Shown here in pieces: positions 13,001 to 25,062 of a stretch of 64,000 nt of DNA. Numbering within the stretch: the first letter of the stretch is position 1; each line of letters opens with the position of its first letter. The notes beneath the pieces were generated by a model. It did no database searches. It had not been told where the DNA came from and worked only from the letters and a program-made list of their open reading frames with translations. The translations under genes and the position numbers were made by a program. The stretch is taken from NCBI GenBank assembly GCA_024138015.1, contig JAMXBB010000010.1, positions 7,900,839 through 7,964,838 of the forward strand, read 5' to 3'. The DNA comes from Lumnitzera littorea. Taxonomy: Eukaryota; Streptophyta; Magnoliopsida; Myrtales; Combretaceae.

Positions 13001-14640
13001 GTTAGATATGTATTAGTGTCTCCTCTCACTTGTTAAGAAAGTTATTGTTCATTCTCTTATAGTTATCTTGTTGGTCTCTCGGTAGATACACTGGTATTAT
13101 TCTAAGTTGGGGTCCGGAAGTGAGATTTAAGACCAATTTACTGGAATCCTATTTTGTTTATTAACTTTACTAACCATTAGGAAAACTAATAAGGTCTTTT
13201 CAAGTGACCCTCTAGTTTTCAGCTATTATTATCAATACTATATTCTATAAACCTGTAGACTTTTATAAAGGCTTATTATGCCATTTTTCTAAAGTTGTTT
13301 ATAAAACTTATTTTTTGTTTAGGCTTTTATACCAAAAAATCTTTTTTAAAAGCTGTTTTAGTAAGTTATTACAAGTTGATGCTAAATAGGGATTAAATTA
13401 GATATCTCAAAAATGTAGAGTGGTAAAAGCTTAGGCGTAAACTATACTTACATTAGCGATTAAAGTGGCTAGCTTCTAACTTAAGTTAGTTTATACAGTG
13501 AGACTATTACAACTCCCCAGTTTGAGGGTGCGATATTAATGTTAAGTTTTTTTGCCTAGTCGTGTTACGTGGCATAATTTAATTGGTCAATTTTTTTTAT
13601 TAAATAATAATATAATAAAATATTTAAAAGAAAAGTAAAATGTTAAAAATTCAAAAAAAAAGGGAAAATTATATAAAAAGGTAAAATCAAGTAATAAAAA
13701 TTTAAAAATCATATATAATATACATATATATATGCATATACATATTATAATTTTAGTAAATTAAAAATAAAAATAGAAAATTAATTTAAAAAAAAAATTG
13801 CAACCACCCTAAAGGCAAGGGTGAGCCAACCACCACCTCACTAAGTCGCACAACCCCCTAAAGGTGGCTACTAACTACCTCTTATCCTTGGGGTAGTCAG
13901 AATAGCTAAGGGAAGCAACATAGGTTGAGACTCACTTAAAGAAGTGAATCATTCGACCCCACTAGCTATAGTGGGTAATCACCCACCCCTTTAGGGCAAT
14001 TGCACAACCACTATTTTTTTTTTCTTTTAATCTTTGGCAGTCGTAGTTAGTCAATCAACCTCCAAGGGAAGTCATATAACCTCCTTAGGAAGTCACACAA
14101 CCTCCTTAGCCATCAATGGCCATTAGTGAGTCTTAACCCAATTTACCTCCTATTTGTTGTTCCAACCACCACAAGAGTAGGGATTAGTCAACGGCTACCT
14201 CGAAGGGATTGTATGATCTCTTTAGGCGACAGCTAACCACCCCTTACCTTTAAGGTGGTAAGAAATTTTTTTTCTTTTTTTTTATTTTCTATTTTTAATT
14301 TACCAAAATTATGATATGTATATGTTTATATATATGTATATTATTTATTATTTATATATGCACTTTATTTTTATTTTTTTTCCTTCTTAAACTTTTTTCT
14401 AAATTTTTTATTAATTTTAAATATTTTCTATAATTTTATTATATTATTTATTATATATAATTACATGGACCAATAGGACTGTGCCGCTTATCAGTTTTTA
14501 ATGGTTAACCCTTCAACAAAAGTCCTCTTATGTAAACTTTTTTCTAACATTAAGGACTTGAATAGAAAAAAAAAATAAAAGTTGAGGATTCAACAATAAA
14601 GATACAAAAGGTTAGGTCATAAATTTGTACTTTCCCAATA
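10040..14640. mobile_element. TIR element split by an R1 LTR-like insertion
   Basis: The left end at ~10040-10167 (cttaaccttttatac ... aataaggactt) matches the inverse complement of ~14490-14640 (cctaaccttttgtatc ... aagaggactt). Farther in, 13715-13785 (atacatatatatatgcatat ... gtaaattaaaaat) is the inverse complement of 14279-14345. Together they form arms of well over 200 bp around a C-rich core at 13800-14270 with repeated short words such as caaccacc and ctccttagg. The middle, 10168-13535, is a separate repeat (R1), so the TIR element was about 1.2 kb before the insertion. No transposase is present. It is Mutator-like by arm length only, and its TSD was not resolved. Confidence 0.5.
10168..13535 (+). 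mobile_element. R1 repeat copy A (LTR-like, ~3.4 kb, non-coding)
   Basis: This segment is collinear with two other parts of the window (about 29.9-33.6 kb, and 52.7 kb to the right end). Shared landmarks are ttagaaatataataa near 10300, attttctataatttttaat near 11300, agtaagtggaattaatgctt near 12405, aaacaattaggtttctcggg near 12670, and a terminal block (ccccagtttgagggtgcga) near 13517-13533. Copies differ mostly by C/T and G/A changes. The length, the TG start at 10168 and the absence of any coding capacity suggest a solo LTR of a Ty3/gypsy-type element. No convincing TSD was found, so the ends are approximate and the orientation is assumed from the copies' shared direction. Confidence 0.55.
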
Positions 14641-15079
14641 AGAAAAAGAAGACTCGAATTTTGTACTTTATATTGGAAAAATAAATTGCAATCAAATAAC
14701 TAAAAGAATAAAGAAAAACATAAAAAAATATATATTACTTGGAACTCGTGAATTACTCAAGTATTTGTTGTGGTAATTTAATTATAATATGATTAGGGCA
14801 TGCTCAATTCATTGATATGGATGAAATGATAAGTGTAGTATGTAGTATTAACTATTATACAAAGAGAGTCAATGTGAATGCAAATTGCAATTGACAAGTG
14901 AAAAGGAACATTGAAAATAACAAAAAAAAAAGTAAATAAAATTAAATGTTGTTGTTTTATTTGATATTTGCAATTTACAAATTGAAAAAAAAAAAAAAAA
15001 ACCTGAGTAAAAGGAAACAATTAAGCACAAGTTCATCAAAAGGCAGAACGATGAATTTGATGGCTAATCTTGATGACAA
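14641..15079. other. AT-rich spacer
   Basis: Poly-A/T-rich sequence that includes a second copy of a gaagactc-aattttg-act motif also found near 9920. No coding, RNA or clear TE terminal signature is seen. Confidence 0.35.
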
Positions 15080-15800
15080 TCAAGGGAGGTAATGGCATTG
15101 GATAGCCCACACAATAATAATACTCTTGATTTTTGTCTCCAAATTTCTTCATCACGGGAGCCAACAGCATCCAGCCTTGCATCTTGCCTAGCATTAGCGA
15201 CATTGAATTTCCATAACGTAAGATCGAACATTTATAATTACTTTCATATGGTGTTGCCGCATAGCCACTATTTGATCTAATTGCTCAAACAATCTTTACA
15301 TTTGATAAGGGCTGGGTTCATGTTAGGCAAACCGTACTCTGCCACTTCCAACGGCTCCTGCTGTTGTTACGTTAGTTGTTGTTGTGGTTGCACTTGTCCA
15401 TCCGTATAACTTTGACCACTAGCCTCATCATATCTAAAGTAAAACCTCTTCTTCACTCATTTGATGATGAAATGGCCTTTTGATGTGTACATAACGTCGG
15501 TGCTCAAGTTGAAATCATGAGAACGAAGGATGTACGTAATGAGCTAAGCCATAATTGAGACGTTGAGTCCTTCCACGCCAATATGCGCAGTTAGCAAATA
15601 ATGGTTTAACTGACATCGACCAATCTTCCATCAACATTGAGTTTATCAGAAAGCGGTCTTCCTCGAAAAAGAAATTCGCGTTTTTTCCACAAAATAATAG
15701 CATGGGCCATGATATGGTGGAAGATAGTGCTGGCCTTATGACTCGCGCTCACATATTGGCCGCCTAAAGACATGCTGGAAGGCATCCAACATGTCATGCT
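15080..15800 (-). pseudogene. Frame-broken retroelement-like reading frames (unidentified)
   Basis: On the minus strand, coding-like but interrupted stretches run from about 15797 down to 15090. One reads MSLGGQYVSASHKASTIFHH...AIILWKKREF, followed by a glutamine-rich piece (QVQPQQQ). The last piece is a charged segment, ARQDARLDAVGSRDEEIW. A basic N-terminal part followed by a Q-rich, charged C-terminal part resembles plant retrotransposon or 'plant transposon protein' families. I cannot assign a specific domain. Several stops and frame changes show that it is not expressed as one protein. Confidence 0.25.
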
Positions 15801-16929
15801 GCACCGACAAGGATTGTTTACTCAAACCTGCGAGCAAATTGTTGATGTAGGTCAATGTGATTCAAAGAATATGACTAAACAAACAGGTTGTAAAATAGCT
15901 GTAACAACTCGATCGAAGGTATTGTCTGTTTTGACATTAAATATTACGCAGTTTTATCCTTTAGTGCAGCAAATTCTCAAAAAGTCGCTCATCTTATAAT
16001 TAACCTAACAATCTAATCTGAGCACACTGAACTTCTAAGTTTCAATGTAGTTGATGTGACAACTTCTCCAAAGACCAACCATCTTAGGATTGATTTATCC
16101 TAAGCATGCTTAACTTTTGAGTTCTGACCTATTCTAAGTCACTATATCAAAAAATGCCTCAATAATTAAAGTTCTATCACAAGCCGAAGTCCGTCCTTGT
16201 CTTTTGCCTTTAGATGACTGTGTTATCATCCATCACTTCTTTTTCAATTGCATTTGAGTAAAACATGCAAACTAGGTTAGGGTAGCAACTTCTTCCAAAT
16301 CCTACCAATAAGAGGAAGCCAGTCCCTTCGAGATCACTATGAAAACCAAATTTTTGTAGTAAAACACCAAATCATAAATTTAACCCATGAGTACATCTCA
16401 AGTAGCATAATGTATAAAATGGGTGGTTGTTTGTAAGAACATAACCATGACAAAACTTGAAGCAATAATAACTATAAAACCCCCATTAGGCTATTGGGTA
16501 TTGAGTTTACATCATTTAATATTTGACCATTTAATTATGTTGCAAATAAAAGTAGGTTTTTTAAATAATGTAAACCGAAGATATATTTTACTTATAACAT
16601 GTGATATGTAGCAAAGATGGGCAATTAGCAATTGGATCAACTTACCAAGTCATACCCTAATAATTATGGAAAATAAAAGACTTAAATGACAAATAAATAA
16701 CTGAGAAATGAAACAAGTAATAAAGGAAAAGACTTAAATGGCCATAAAGCACTAAATTTGTCAAAATAGGTAAGCTTAGGGTCTTCTCACGTTAAAAATA
16801 AGTGTCGAACCTACCTCTACATGGTTTCATTAAACTATCTTTGCCACTATAGTATGGTCATATCATCCAAGAGTATAGAAGCAAACCTTTAACCTCAATG
16901 CATCATTTGGCAAACCTTTAACCTTTCTC
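15801..16929. other. AT-rich intergenic DNA without recognisable genes
   Basis: No reading frame here shows a recognisable domain on either strand, and no repeat ends or RNA signatures were identified. Confidence 0.35.
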
Positions 16930-17370
16930 AGCTCTATAGAAGTTCTTAAGTCTTAGCATATCTACTCATGTCCTTGCCCCTACTAAATTAGGCCTATTCA
17001 ATTTCTAAGCCATTACTTAAACCAGACCCTTAAATCCCTAGGCTCCTTCTTTAAGGAAGCAACCATATCCTCCCCAATAGTATCATAACTCTACAAATCA
17101 ACTGCAACCCAATTCAAACTTGTCAACATCTCCCTTGTGAGCTCCTTCTCAAGCTTAACTAAGCCATTCTCTATAGCTTGAATGTGATTCATCTAGTTGA
17201 CGATGACTAGCTTTACTCTAACTACCCTAGCCTCCATTAATGCCCTACTTATTCAAGACGTCCCTTAAATAACTGAGAAAGGAGTTATGCCTAACCCCTT
17301 TACTAAGAAACAATGTCAACATCATTCTTTTCCTCTATTTTGGATTAAAAAATTGCTCTAGTACCACTTG
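16930..17370 (-). mobile_element. Retrotransposon PBS and gag-like remnant (minus strand)
   Basis: Read on the minus strand, 17366-17355 gives tggtactagagc, one dinucleotide swap from the initiator-Met primer-binding-site sequence TGGTATCAGAGC that follows the 5' LTR in many plant retroelements. Downstream on the minus strand (about 17220-16950) is a broken coiled-coil-like frame, including HIQAIENGLVKLEKELTRE, as in retroelement gag. The adjoining LTR would lie at higher coordinates, but I could not define it. Assignment is tentative. Confidence 0.3.
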
Positions 17371-18420
17371 TCATGTGCAGGATACTGTGAACACCAACAC
17401 ATGCGACCCTCAAACTCTCTAGATTCATTGTTGAGAGGCCAAGTCAAGCTTCCTTTCAAGACACTCAAACTCACACTAACTAAAAAAGTGAAACTTTAGA
17501 GAGAGAAAAGACCTATGAGAGTAAAAATTAACTCAAATGCATTGAATGATTCACAAATGAAAGGAGTAATTCCTCGTCTATAAGAGAACACCATAAATGA
17601 CAAGTCCTCATCAATTCAATCTAATGGCTAAGATTTAATTTTACCTATCCCATTTCAACCACTACCGACTAAAGTTCATTATGTCTAGACCCTTCTAGAA
17701 GAATTTAGCAAATAATCTTCATCTTGACCATAAACTCTATATATATATATATATAGACAACAAAAAATGGGCATGGAGAAAGCCCATAGTACATGCCACT
17801 AAGTACAATAAAAACTTTCTTGCCCCCACCTATGGGGTAGCAGTAAGACCAATATCTTGGAGAACATTGCGCCATCAACATCTCTATACAGCTAACAGCA
17901 AGTGTTGCAACTTCTTTAGGATTTTCTTCTTTCGAAAACCACCGAAACCGAAACTCTTCTTCTTGTGACCTCTGGCTATCACCTTCAGAGCACAATTTTT
18001 CCTGTCATTTTTTTTTTCCTTTCACTTTTGCACTACGTCACAACGATCTCAAAAAAAAATCAAGCAAAAGAAGTTCTCTGTCCCCCTATCACTTCTCGAT
18101 GGAAGCTACCTGTGCAAGCGATTACAGCTAAGCCTGCTATGGGCTTGATAGACTCTCTTTGTATTCATACAACAAAAATGAGATAGATATATACAGAGCA
18201 CAATCTTTCTAATAGGAAATATTAATAACTATACTTTATAAGATAAACCAAATGGAGCTAAGAACCTGTCGCGGATTCATCACTCTTCTCCATCCTAAAG
18301 AAAATTTTCCCTTTGTCCTGTAGGCTGGCTGGGCTTCACGAAAGAGGACGACGGAGTCTTCTTTTGCCTTCCTTTTTACTTATGCACGACGAAAGTGTAT
18401 AAGAACATACATAAAAAACA
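17371..18420. other. Spacer downstream of the RRP45 pseudogene
   Basis: A short minus-strand frame exists around 17705-17995 but contains no recognisable domain, and it runs through a TA microsatellite (about 17740-17757). The part next to 18420 may be the former 3' UTR of the RRP45-like gene. Confidence 0.3.
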
Positions 18421-18422
18421 CT

Positions 18423-21400
18423 CTAGCTCCCATCCAAGGCAGAAGATGCCTTCTTTTTCCTCTTGCTCTTCAGCTTCAGAGCATCTTTCAAAGTTTTCAC
18501 TCCAGTAGATTGCCCTCCACTTTTTGCTAATTGAATAAATGAAGTATCTACATCGAGATTTTTTGTCGAGGCCTCCAGCTTAGCCTCATGGGGCTGTTTG
18601 TTACCACCAAAATCCTTTTTTTTTTCTAACAGGTGTCAAAGTTACTGCATACAAGATAAGAGAAGGTTCGTACGATCACAACTTCCGAGTTCCTAAATTT
18701 AGGCACCTAAAATTTCTCAGAAGTGAAGTGGTTTAGACTTTGATCTTTCTTTCTTTAATGTTTTGTCAATGAAGAATGCAAACTTCTTTTAGAAAGAAAC
18801 CTAATAGCGACTCAAGATCGACAAACCTCTAGATTATATCCTCAATCCTACATAGTTAGGAGATATTACAAAGGTACTATAAAATTAGACATTCACTGTG
18901 TCAAGTCTGTTGATAACCCTGTCCTCCATGTCATCAATTATGTGAAGAGTCACTTTGATAAGGAATTATTCTTATATGACATCGACAAGGTATAGAAAAT
19001 CATCACCAACAAAAAGATCAAACCTGAATTCTAAAATTGCAGAAGATTTTTGACAAACATACAGAGCACAGAAAAACCGCTTGACTCCCAAGAACTATGT
19101 ACATAGATAATATTGAAGACATATTAATAAATTCAAGCAACTTATATCATGCTTTGAAGGAGAAAAATATGTCTACTAAATGGGACAGCTAGGACAAGAC
19201 AAAGGAAATAAACAATTACGAGCCCAAAGAGTACGGGAGCCCACAGAGAAATACTCTAATTGTATTGTCATGTATGTTTAGCTCAAGCTATGAGCATGAC
19301 TCATTCCCTTTACTGCTTACTTGTCACTACCAGTAGACAAAGAAACTAAAATATGCGAAGTAGACTCGTATACTGATCTAAATTTTAATGTTATAATGCT
19401 GATATATCAATGACATATGAAGTCAATGAAGCAACAGGTAAATCCAGACTGCTCAAGCAGAGAGATATTTGAAGTCAATGGTGCCAACAAAAGCCTACAG
19501 TATTAACTGAAAGATGTAGATAGCTCCTGGAAAGCGTAAACATAACATTTCTAATCAAGCCTAAGATTCATTTCTATTGAAGTACAATTAAGCTCAAGAG
19601 TATTAAGTGGATCGGTTATAATTTCCTACACTTCTTATAATATCATCAAACAACATAACGCAATTTCAAAACAGTAGAGAGCAGTTTCAAGGACATGTGC
19701 ACAGAAATCATAACTGTTCCAGATACAACCTTAATCAATCAAAACAACGACCAATAGTGCAAACATTTGCAATTGTAATGTAATGAATGAAGGCTTGATT
19801 GAGAAATGTTTATGTAACATACCAAACAATAAATACCACTATTAACTTCACATCAAATGAATCGTAAACTCTTGATGTAGATAATGCTGCTTAACCTAAA
19901 GCATCAAAGCATGGAAGTTGGATGGAAGGAAGAGAGAGTGACAATGCCAACTATGGATTATTTCTGCAATACAGCAGGGTTGCACATCTTGACAAGCTAT
20001 GTAACCATAGAAATGGAAACTAGAAAGGGTATAAATAACTGGAAATAAAAATTTCTCGTCCCATAGGAAATTTAAATAAATTACAAGTTATCAAGGCATT
20101 CAAGTACTTCAATATCTGAATTACTTACAACATCTTTAATCTTAGATGTTACATCAGCTGCTCTTGTGGTAGCTGCTCATAGACAATGCATTCTTATGCT
20201 CTGTGAGACAAGACACCCTATCCTACGGCTTCTTGAATAGCACAAACATCCCATTTCTTAGTGTAGTTGTCATTCTCTCAGTCATAACATTTTCTTCTTG
20301 ATGAGTCGGATCTACCAGCTTGAATAAAAGAGTCCCTGCCATATTATAAGGAAAGAAAGGGAAAGTTTTCACCATCTGTTAATGGCGCTAAATTTTCATA
20401 AAAATGTGAATTTCAGCTATACAATATGCCCACCACAATGCCTCATTGCTGAAGAAAGCAAAGGTTTCAGCCAAAGGAAAATGATGAATTATGAGCAGAA
20501 GGGGCTCCTTGGCCCGTTAAACAAAAAGCTACTTCAATCAATAAAATGAAAAGGCCAGCACGTCCACATACCAAACCTTATCATGGTTCCAGCATTAAGA
20601 CAAATTATCCAGTTTGAGTTTTTGCATCAAATGTCAGCGCACAGAAGCTTCCCAATCATATATCACTGCCTTAGATCCATGTTTTGTTTCAAGTGGCAAG
20701 TTCAATAAAGAGATTCTTTTAAAGAGATATAAAAGCTAACCTCGAGTGGATGAACTCTCACTTCTAGACCACCTTCACCTCCTAATGAGCATTCAGGCCT
20801 CCCAAATGTCAATAAAGCAGCCATAGCAGCAATGTCAGCAGCATCTACAAGATTATTGCTTCCAGAAAATAAAAATCAATATGGATAATCAAAGCAAAAC
20901 TAAATGTTCTCTCCATACACAGGATCAAAACCATTCCTTACCCCCCAATTATCCAGAATATGGAGATCAACACAGACAGCCCACACCAACTTCCCAGCTA
21001 GAACGCGGAGGTATTCTCTATCCACTGCCCTGCTTTCTCTGCAAAACTATGCTAAATAATTCAGTGAAGCTTGTAAGAGAGCTTGCTGTAAGAGAAAAAT
21101 TTGACCATTACAGAATTTCAGTCTAAAACTTTCAGCAAAATGAAAAGTTTTTATTCTCATGAAAAAAGAAGAATTTAATTTTTACACTAATATTCGGAAT
21201 TACTGAATTAATAGCCAGGAATGCCATCAGATCTTAAAACGGATTTATGACATCTACAATAAAAATTACAATATGGTCTCTGGCACAAATAATATATACA
21301 CATGCATGCCCATGTGAGTCTGATTTCAAGCATTTAAGAGCGAATTGGCCAACGTTGACGATTGCTAACAAAGAATCAGTTGAAATTCAAAACCTTAGAC

Positions 21401-21600
21401 CACGATCAATCACCCGACTCAACTCCGCTGCAGATTCATCGGGGCACCCCCGGCTCAAATGAAGTGCAAACCATTGGAGAAAAACTCGGTAAAGATCGAT
21501 AGCATCCCTGAATGGCTGAATCAGACGAGTTTGGCCAAGACGCACCTCTGCTAAACCATCATCTCTGCACCATCCACATTGCTTGAATACAGGGAAGACA
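18423..21600 (-). pseudogene. Intron-containing pseudogene of exosome subunit RRP45 (EXOSC9/CER7-like)
   Basis: Minus-strand blocks appear in the order of plant RRP45, a catalytically inactive RNase PH-fold subunit of the RNA exosome core. At ~21590-21340 is DDGLAEVRLGQT ... QPFRD ... ESAAELSRVIDRGL ... STDSLLAIV. At ~20865-20741 is NLVDAADIAAMAALLTFGRP ... VHPLE, followed by a GT donor. At ~20340-20129 is VDPTHQEENVM.ERMTTTLRN ... RAADVTSKIKDVV, with an intact GTAAGT donor. At ~18627-18423 is the lysine-rich tail KTLKDALKLKSKRKKK and a stop TAG. Breaks seen: a deletion after LGQT, a frame change in the SIFTEF region, a 1-base deletion before DVCAIQ and a nonsense TAG soon after it. The exon for the LPLIIHHLPIA block was not found. 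Retained introns mean a duplicated gene copy, not a retrocopy. An intact RRP45 should exist elsewhere in the genome. Confidence 0.78.
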
Positions 21601-22074
21601 GCTACACCGCAACATTCATCCACACAAGCATCACGAATATAACCAAAACTAGAATATAACATTAAACCATCAATTTCACACAATCATCGGATAGGTTGGC
21701 ACGTGCAGGAATTCAAATTTATGAAGGGAACACTGTTTAGTAAGTCCATCTGAAATTTGAATAATAGTACACAGCAAAACTAGATTTTTTTTTTTTAACA
21801 ATAATTAAATAAATATTAAACATGAGATATAAGGAATGTGAATGTCCTAGATTACAACGTGAAAGAACCGATTACGAAGTTAAAAACTCACCTTTCCTTG
21901 TTGTCGAGTACGGGACTTCAGGGCTACAGCTTGTCATTGTACTCAGCTCAAACCCTTAGTTTAGCATTGTATTATCAAATAAGTATTTGCAAAAAATAAT
22001 TACATGTTAAATTAGTAATACAATAAATGCAAAAGTCTAGTCTTGAAAATGTAAAATAATTATAACATTAAAAG
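21601..22074. other. Spacer upstream of the RRP45 pseudogene
   Basis: The minus-strand frame continues a little past 21600 but no longer resembles RRP45. From 21700 onward the sequence is AT-rich with a T tract near 21786. No promoter element or gene could be supported. Confidence 0.3.
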
Positions 22075-22620
22075 TTAACGGTTAATGTTGCATTAAATAC
22101 TGAAGGCTGATGGATTTTTCAATTAACTACTGAACTATGGGATTGTCAATTTCACTACCTAATTGTACCTTATGTGGCTATCTATTAACTCTATTTGTTA
22201 AGTTAAGCTTTATTGGCAAGTTTATAAACTACCATCTATTCGTCCTATTATTTTAAGTATGATATTCCACTTAGGATGCCCTTACAGTCGTTTAGATGGC
22301 AAGAAGGATGATCTTAAAACAGTAATATACCATGTCAAAATTGATTATTGCTGTCTTTTCTAAAAATTAGATGTCAATGTTGACATATTTAGTGGAATAT
22401 GGGACACATGGCAATCCATAGTTGGTTAAAAAAAAAAAAAAACAAGTGTTAGAATCATTTTAGATGAAGTTAACATAAGGAGTGTCATTGACCTCAAAAA
22501 GTCCAATTGGATACTGAAATTTACAATTTAAAAATGCAGGTAGGAAATTAAAAAATCAATTAAATTCAAGTTATCAAATGTGATATAATCCCATAGTTTA
22601 AAGTAGAGGATGCAGGCTTA
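22075..22620. mobile_element. Non-autonomous TIR element (Mutator/MITE-like)
   Basis: Near 22130 the plus strand reads ctgaactatgggattgtcaa. Near 22585-22605 the inverse complement reads tttaaactatgggattatat. A second inner pair (gatattccactta near 22260 and its complement near 22390) supports inverted arms of 200 bp or more around an A-tract at 22429-22442. The 'open reading of current price'-like phrasing of such ends is typical of plant MULE-derived MITEs, but the exact termini and TSD were not fixed. No coding capacity. Confidence 0.42.
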
Positions 22621-25057
22621 AAAAAACTTAACATATTTTGTGTTTTTTAATATTATAACAAGGTTAGTTTTAAAAATTCAAATTATGGAAAATTTTTGGC
22701 TAACCATCCAATGGAATGAATTGTTCTATTTAACGAGGCCTAATTATCGTTAGAAGGTTTACCTTGTATAAGTCGATATTAGTATGATACTAATAATGAA
22801 AGTTGTTTCGGTATGACGAGGAGGGGGTTTAATATACTTCGAAAATTTCCACCAAAACTCCCTCTTTTCTATAAATAATATAGATAATAGAAAAACATGC
22901 ACTCATAGTGCATATGTTGAAAAAGAATTACTAAATATTGATTATTGATGTGCTATAATTATATTATATACAAAGCACAATCTCTTGATCGTGTGCAGCA
23001 AGCTGTTGATAATGAATTTTTATGGGTTTTGAATACTGTGTGTTTGTTTGGGTTTTTATCAATAATAACGGAAATTAAAAATAGTAAAGGCGACATCAAC
23101 GATCATTGCAATATGATTCAATAATCGAACCGAGTTTGTTGAAGTTCCGTAAATCAATATGACTTATGATCTTTAGAAATGAATGGATTAACGAGAATAT
23201 CTCGACATTACCCATGGGATAATCTAGCTAAGGATATCACCACAATCAAATAGGAATTATCTGACTGATAAGATCTACAATATATAACCGTCAGAACATG
23301 GAAGAGTATTATAATGCTCTACAGAGAAAATAACATGTTTTGTTAAAAGGGAAGATAGGTTGGCTGTTACAATGAAAAAATGATGCTTAAATACTGCTAA
23401 CAATTAAACCCCGGTAATACCAATATAATAAATAGAATAAACGAAGTCTTAAAATCAAATAAATAAATAAATCAATAAAACAACTCATCATGCAAGAGGT
23501 CGCAGTCAATCGAATGGATCATGTTACCTAGTTAATGGGTGTTGCAGAAGCACGATTAAAAGCTCAATTCCTCTATCCAATCGGATAGGTATTACAATCG
23601 AGGGGATTTTTCAGTAATTTTACCCGCTTTTGTTTCATGCTTTGAATTATGGGTCTTGATTTCCCTTGCTGGAGGATGCTCGAAGCTGATTGTTATATGT
23701 TTGAACCAGGCTAAAGGATAGAGGACACAATGTCTGCCATCCTATCATATCCAAAATCACAAAAATCATGTTGCTCATCCACCTCGTTAGGTGGGTCGAA
23801 GCTGTGTTATCAGGGCTTTTACCCCACCTTATCATCATTCATATATATATTATATATATGAAATATAAGATGCTCAGAAAATATAAAAGTATGGGTAAGA
23901 AAAAAGTTAAAATTGCAAACACTAAACTTACTTATAAATTTTAACGAGATGCATATAACAATTGTCAGAGTAAAAATTTGGAAGAAAAAAAGTATATTAA
24001 ATGCAAAACATGTTTTGACCACTAGAAGGGAACGTCAAGCACTACTACGAAGTTGGGAACGCACTTTACTTTTGCTTTGTTAGGTAATCAAGTCTCGACA
24101 GAAGCACCTCAGCTCCATCCTTATCAAGTAACCATGCTAAACAACAAAACGGAGAACCTCTTATAAGATTTGGAATTGATACTAGAAAGCCTACTCCTCT
24201 AATTTAGAGAAGAGGGTACATCAAAGAAAATAAAAACCCAATCCATGTGATTGCGAGTATGAGGTAAGGGTCTAGCCTTTCAAGTAAACTTAGCTATTAG
24301 AAATCGATTTCTTAGCTACGCATGAAGGTTCTTCTTTATAGTCGACTGATATCAATGTTGGAATGCTAAAGTTTAGTATTCAATTTAGAGATTGACTTGC
24401 AATATAACACTAAGACTAGATAATACATTGATCTCGTTTTCAAAATCAAATTTCTTGTTTCTTTTTAAATGTTTGTTTCTATGTAAAATGGCTGCATGTT
24501 ATAGCCTTAAAGTTTGATATGATGGGACAACACATGGTAACTTTCTTTTATTTTCGTAATCTTAGCAAGACTTATGGTGGACATGATGGGTTTACAAGTC
24601 TTGAGTTACAACCCATGCTCAACCTATGGACCCATTGAGTCCAACCATGTGCCATGGGTCTATCATAAGGACAAAGGGCAAGGTATGGATATTAGACCTA
24701 GCATAGCAAGTGTATGGTGGTTTGGGCTAGCAACACGAATTGAAAAGTTAAGTCTCTATTTTGAGATAATTTAAAAAAATTTGACATGATAATTGTGTAA
24801 TATGAAAATTGGGACTGTTCTATCCATTGCTAACATTTTTCAAGCAGGTTCTTGCACTCAAGTGACTACTCCATAGACTTTAAACATAAGAGAAGCCTAT
24901 GGGAGAATACGTGAAAGATGAGAGATTATTTACCACCTGGGCAAAACTCCATAAATACTTAATTATTTATCTTTATTTGATAATAATTTAGAGATGTAAG
25001 AGACAAAATTTCTTCGTGAAGATGTTTTACTCAAAGATGAAAGCAATAGTTTAAAAG
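22621..25057. other. AT-rich intergenic DNA without recognisable genes
   Basis: Short frames near 23650-24020 (minus) and 24574-24774 (plus) have no domain similarity I recognise. A (TA)n-type imperfect palindrome lies near 23838-23860. No RNA gene is seen. The segment ends at the TSD of the R2 solo LTR. Confidence 0.35.
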
Positions 25058-25062
25058 ATTTT

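Noticed and set aside
12661..13029. Overlapping ~90-120-codon frames on both strands
   Set aside because: The interval is part of repeat R1. The copy at 32770-33100 does not preserve either frame, and neither translation has a recognisable domain.
18423..21600. A functional minus-strand RRP45 gene
   Set aside because: A 1-base deletion, a nonsense TAG inside a conserved block, a deletion after LGQT and a missing exon leave no continuous frame under any splicing I could construct.
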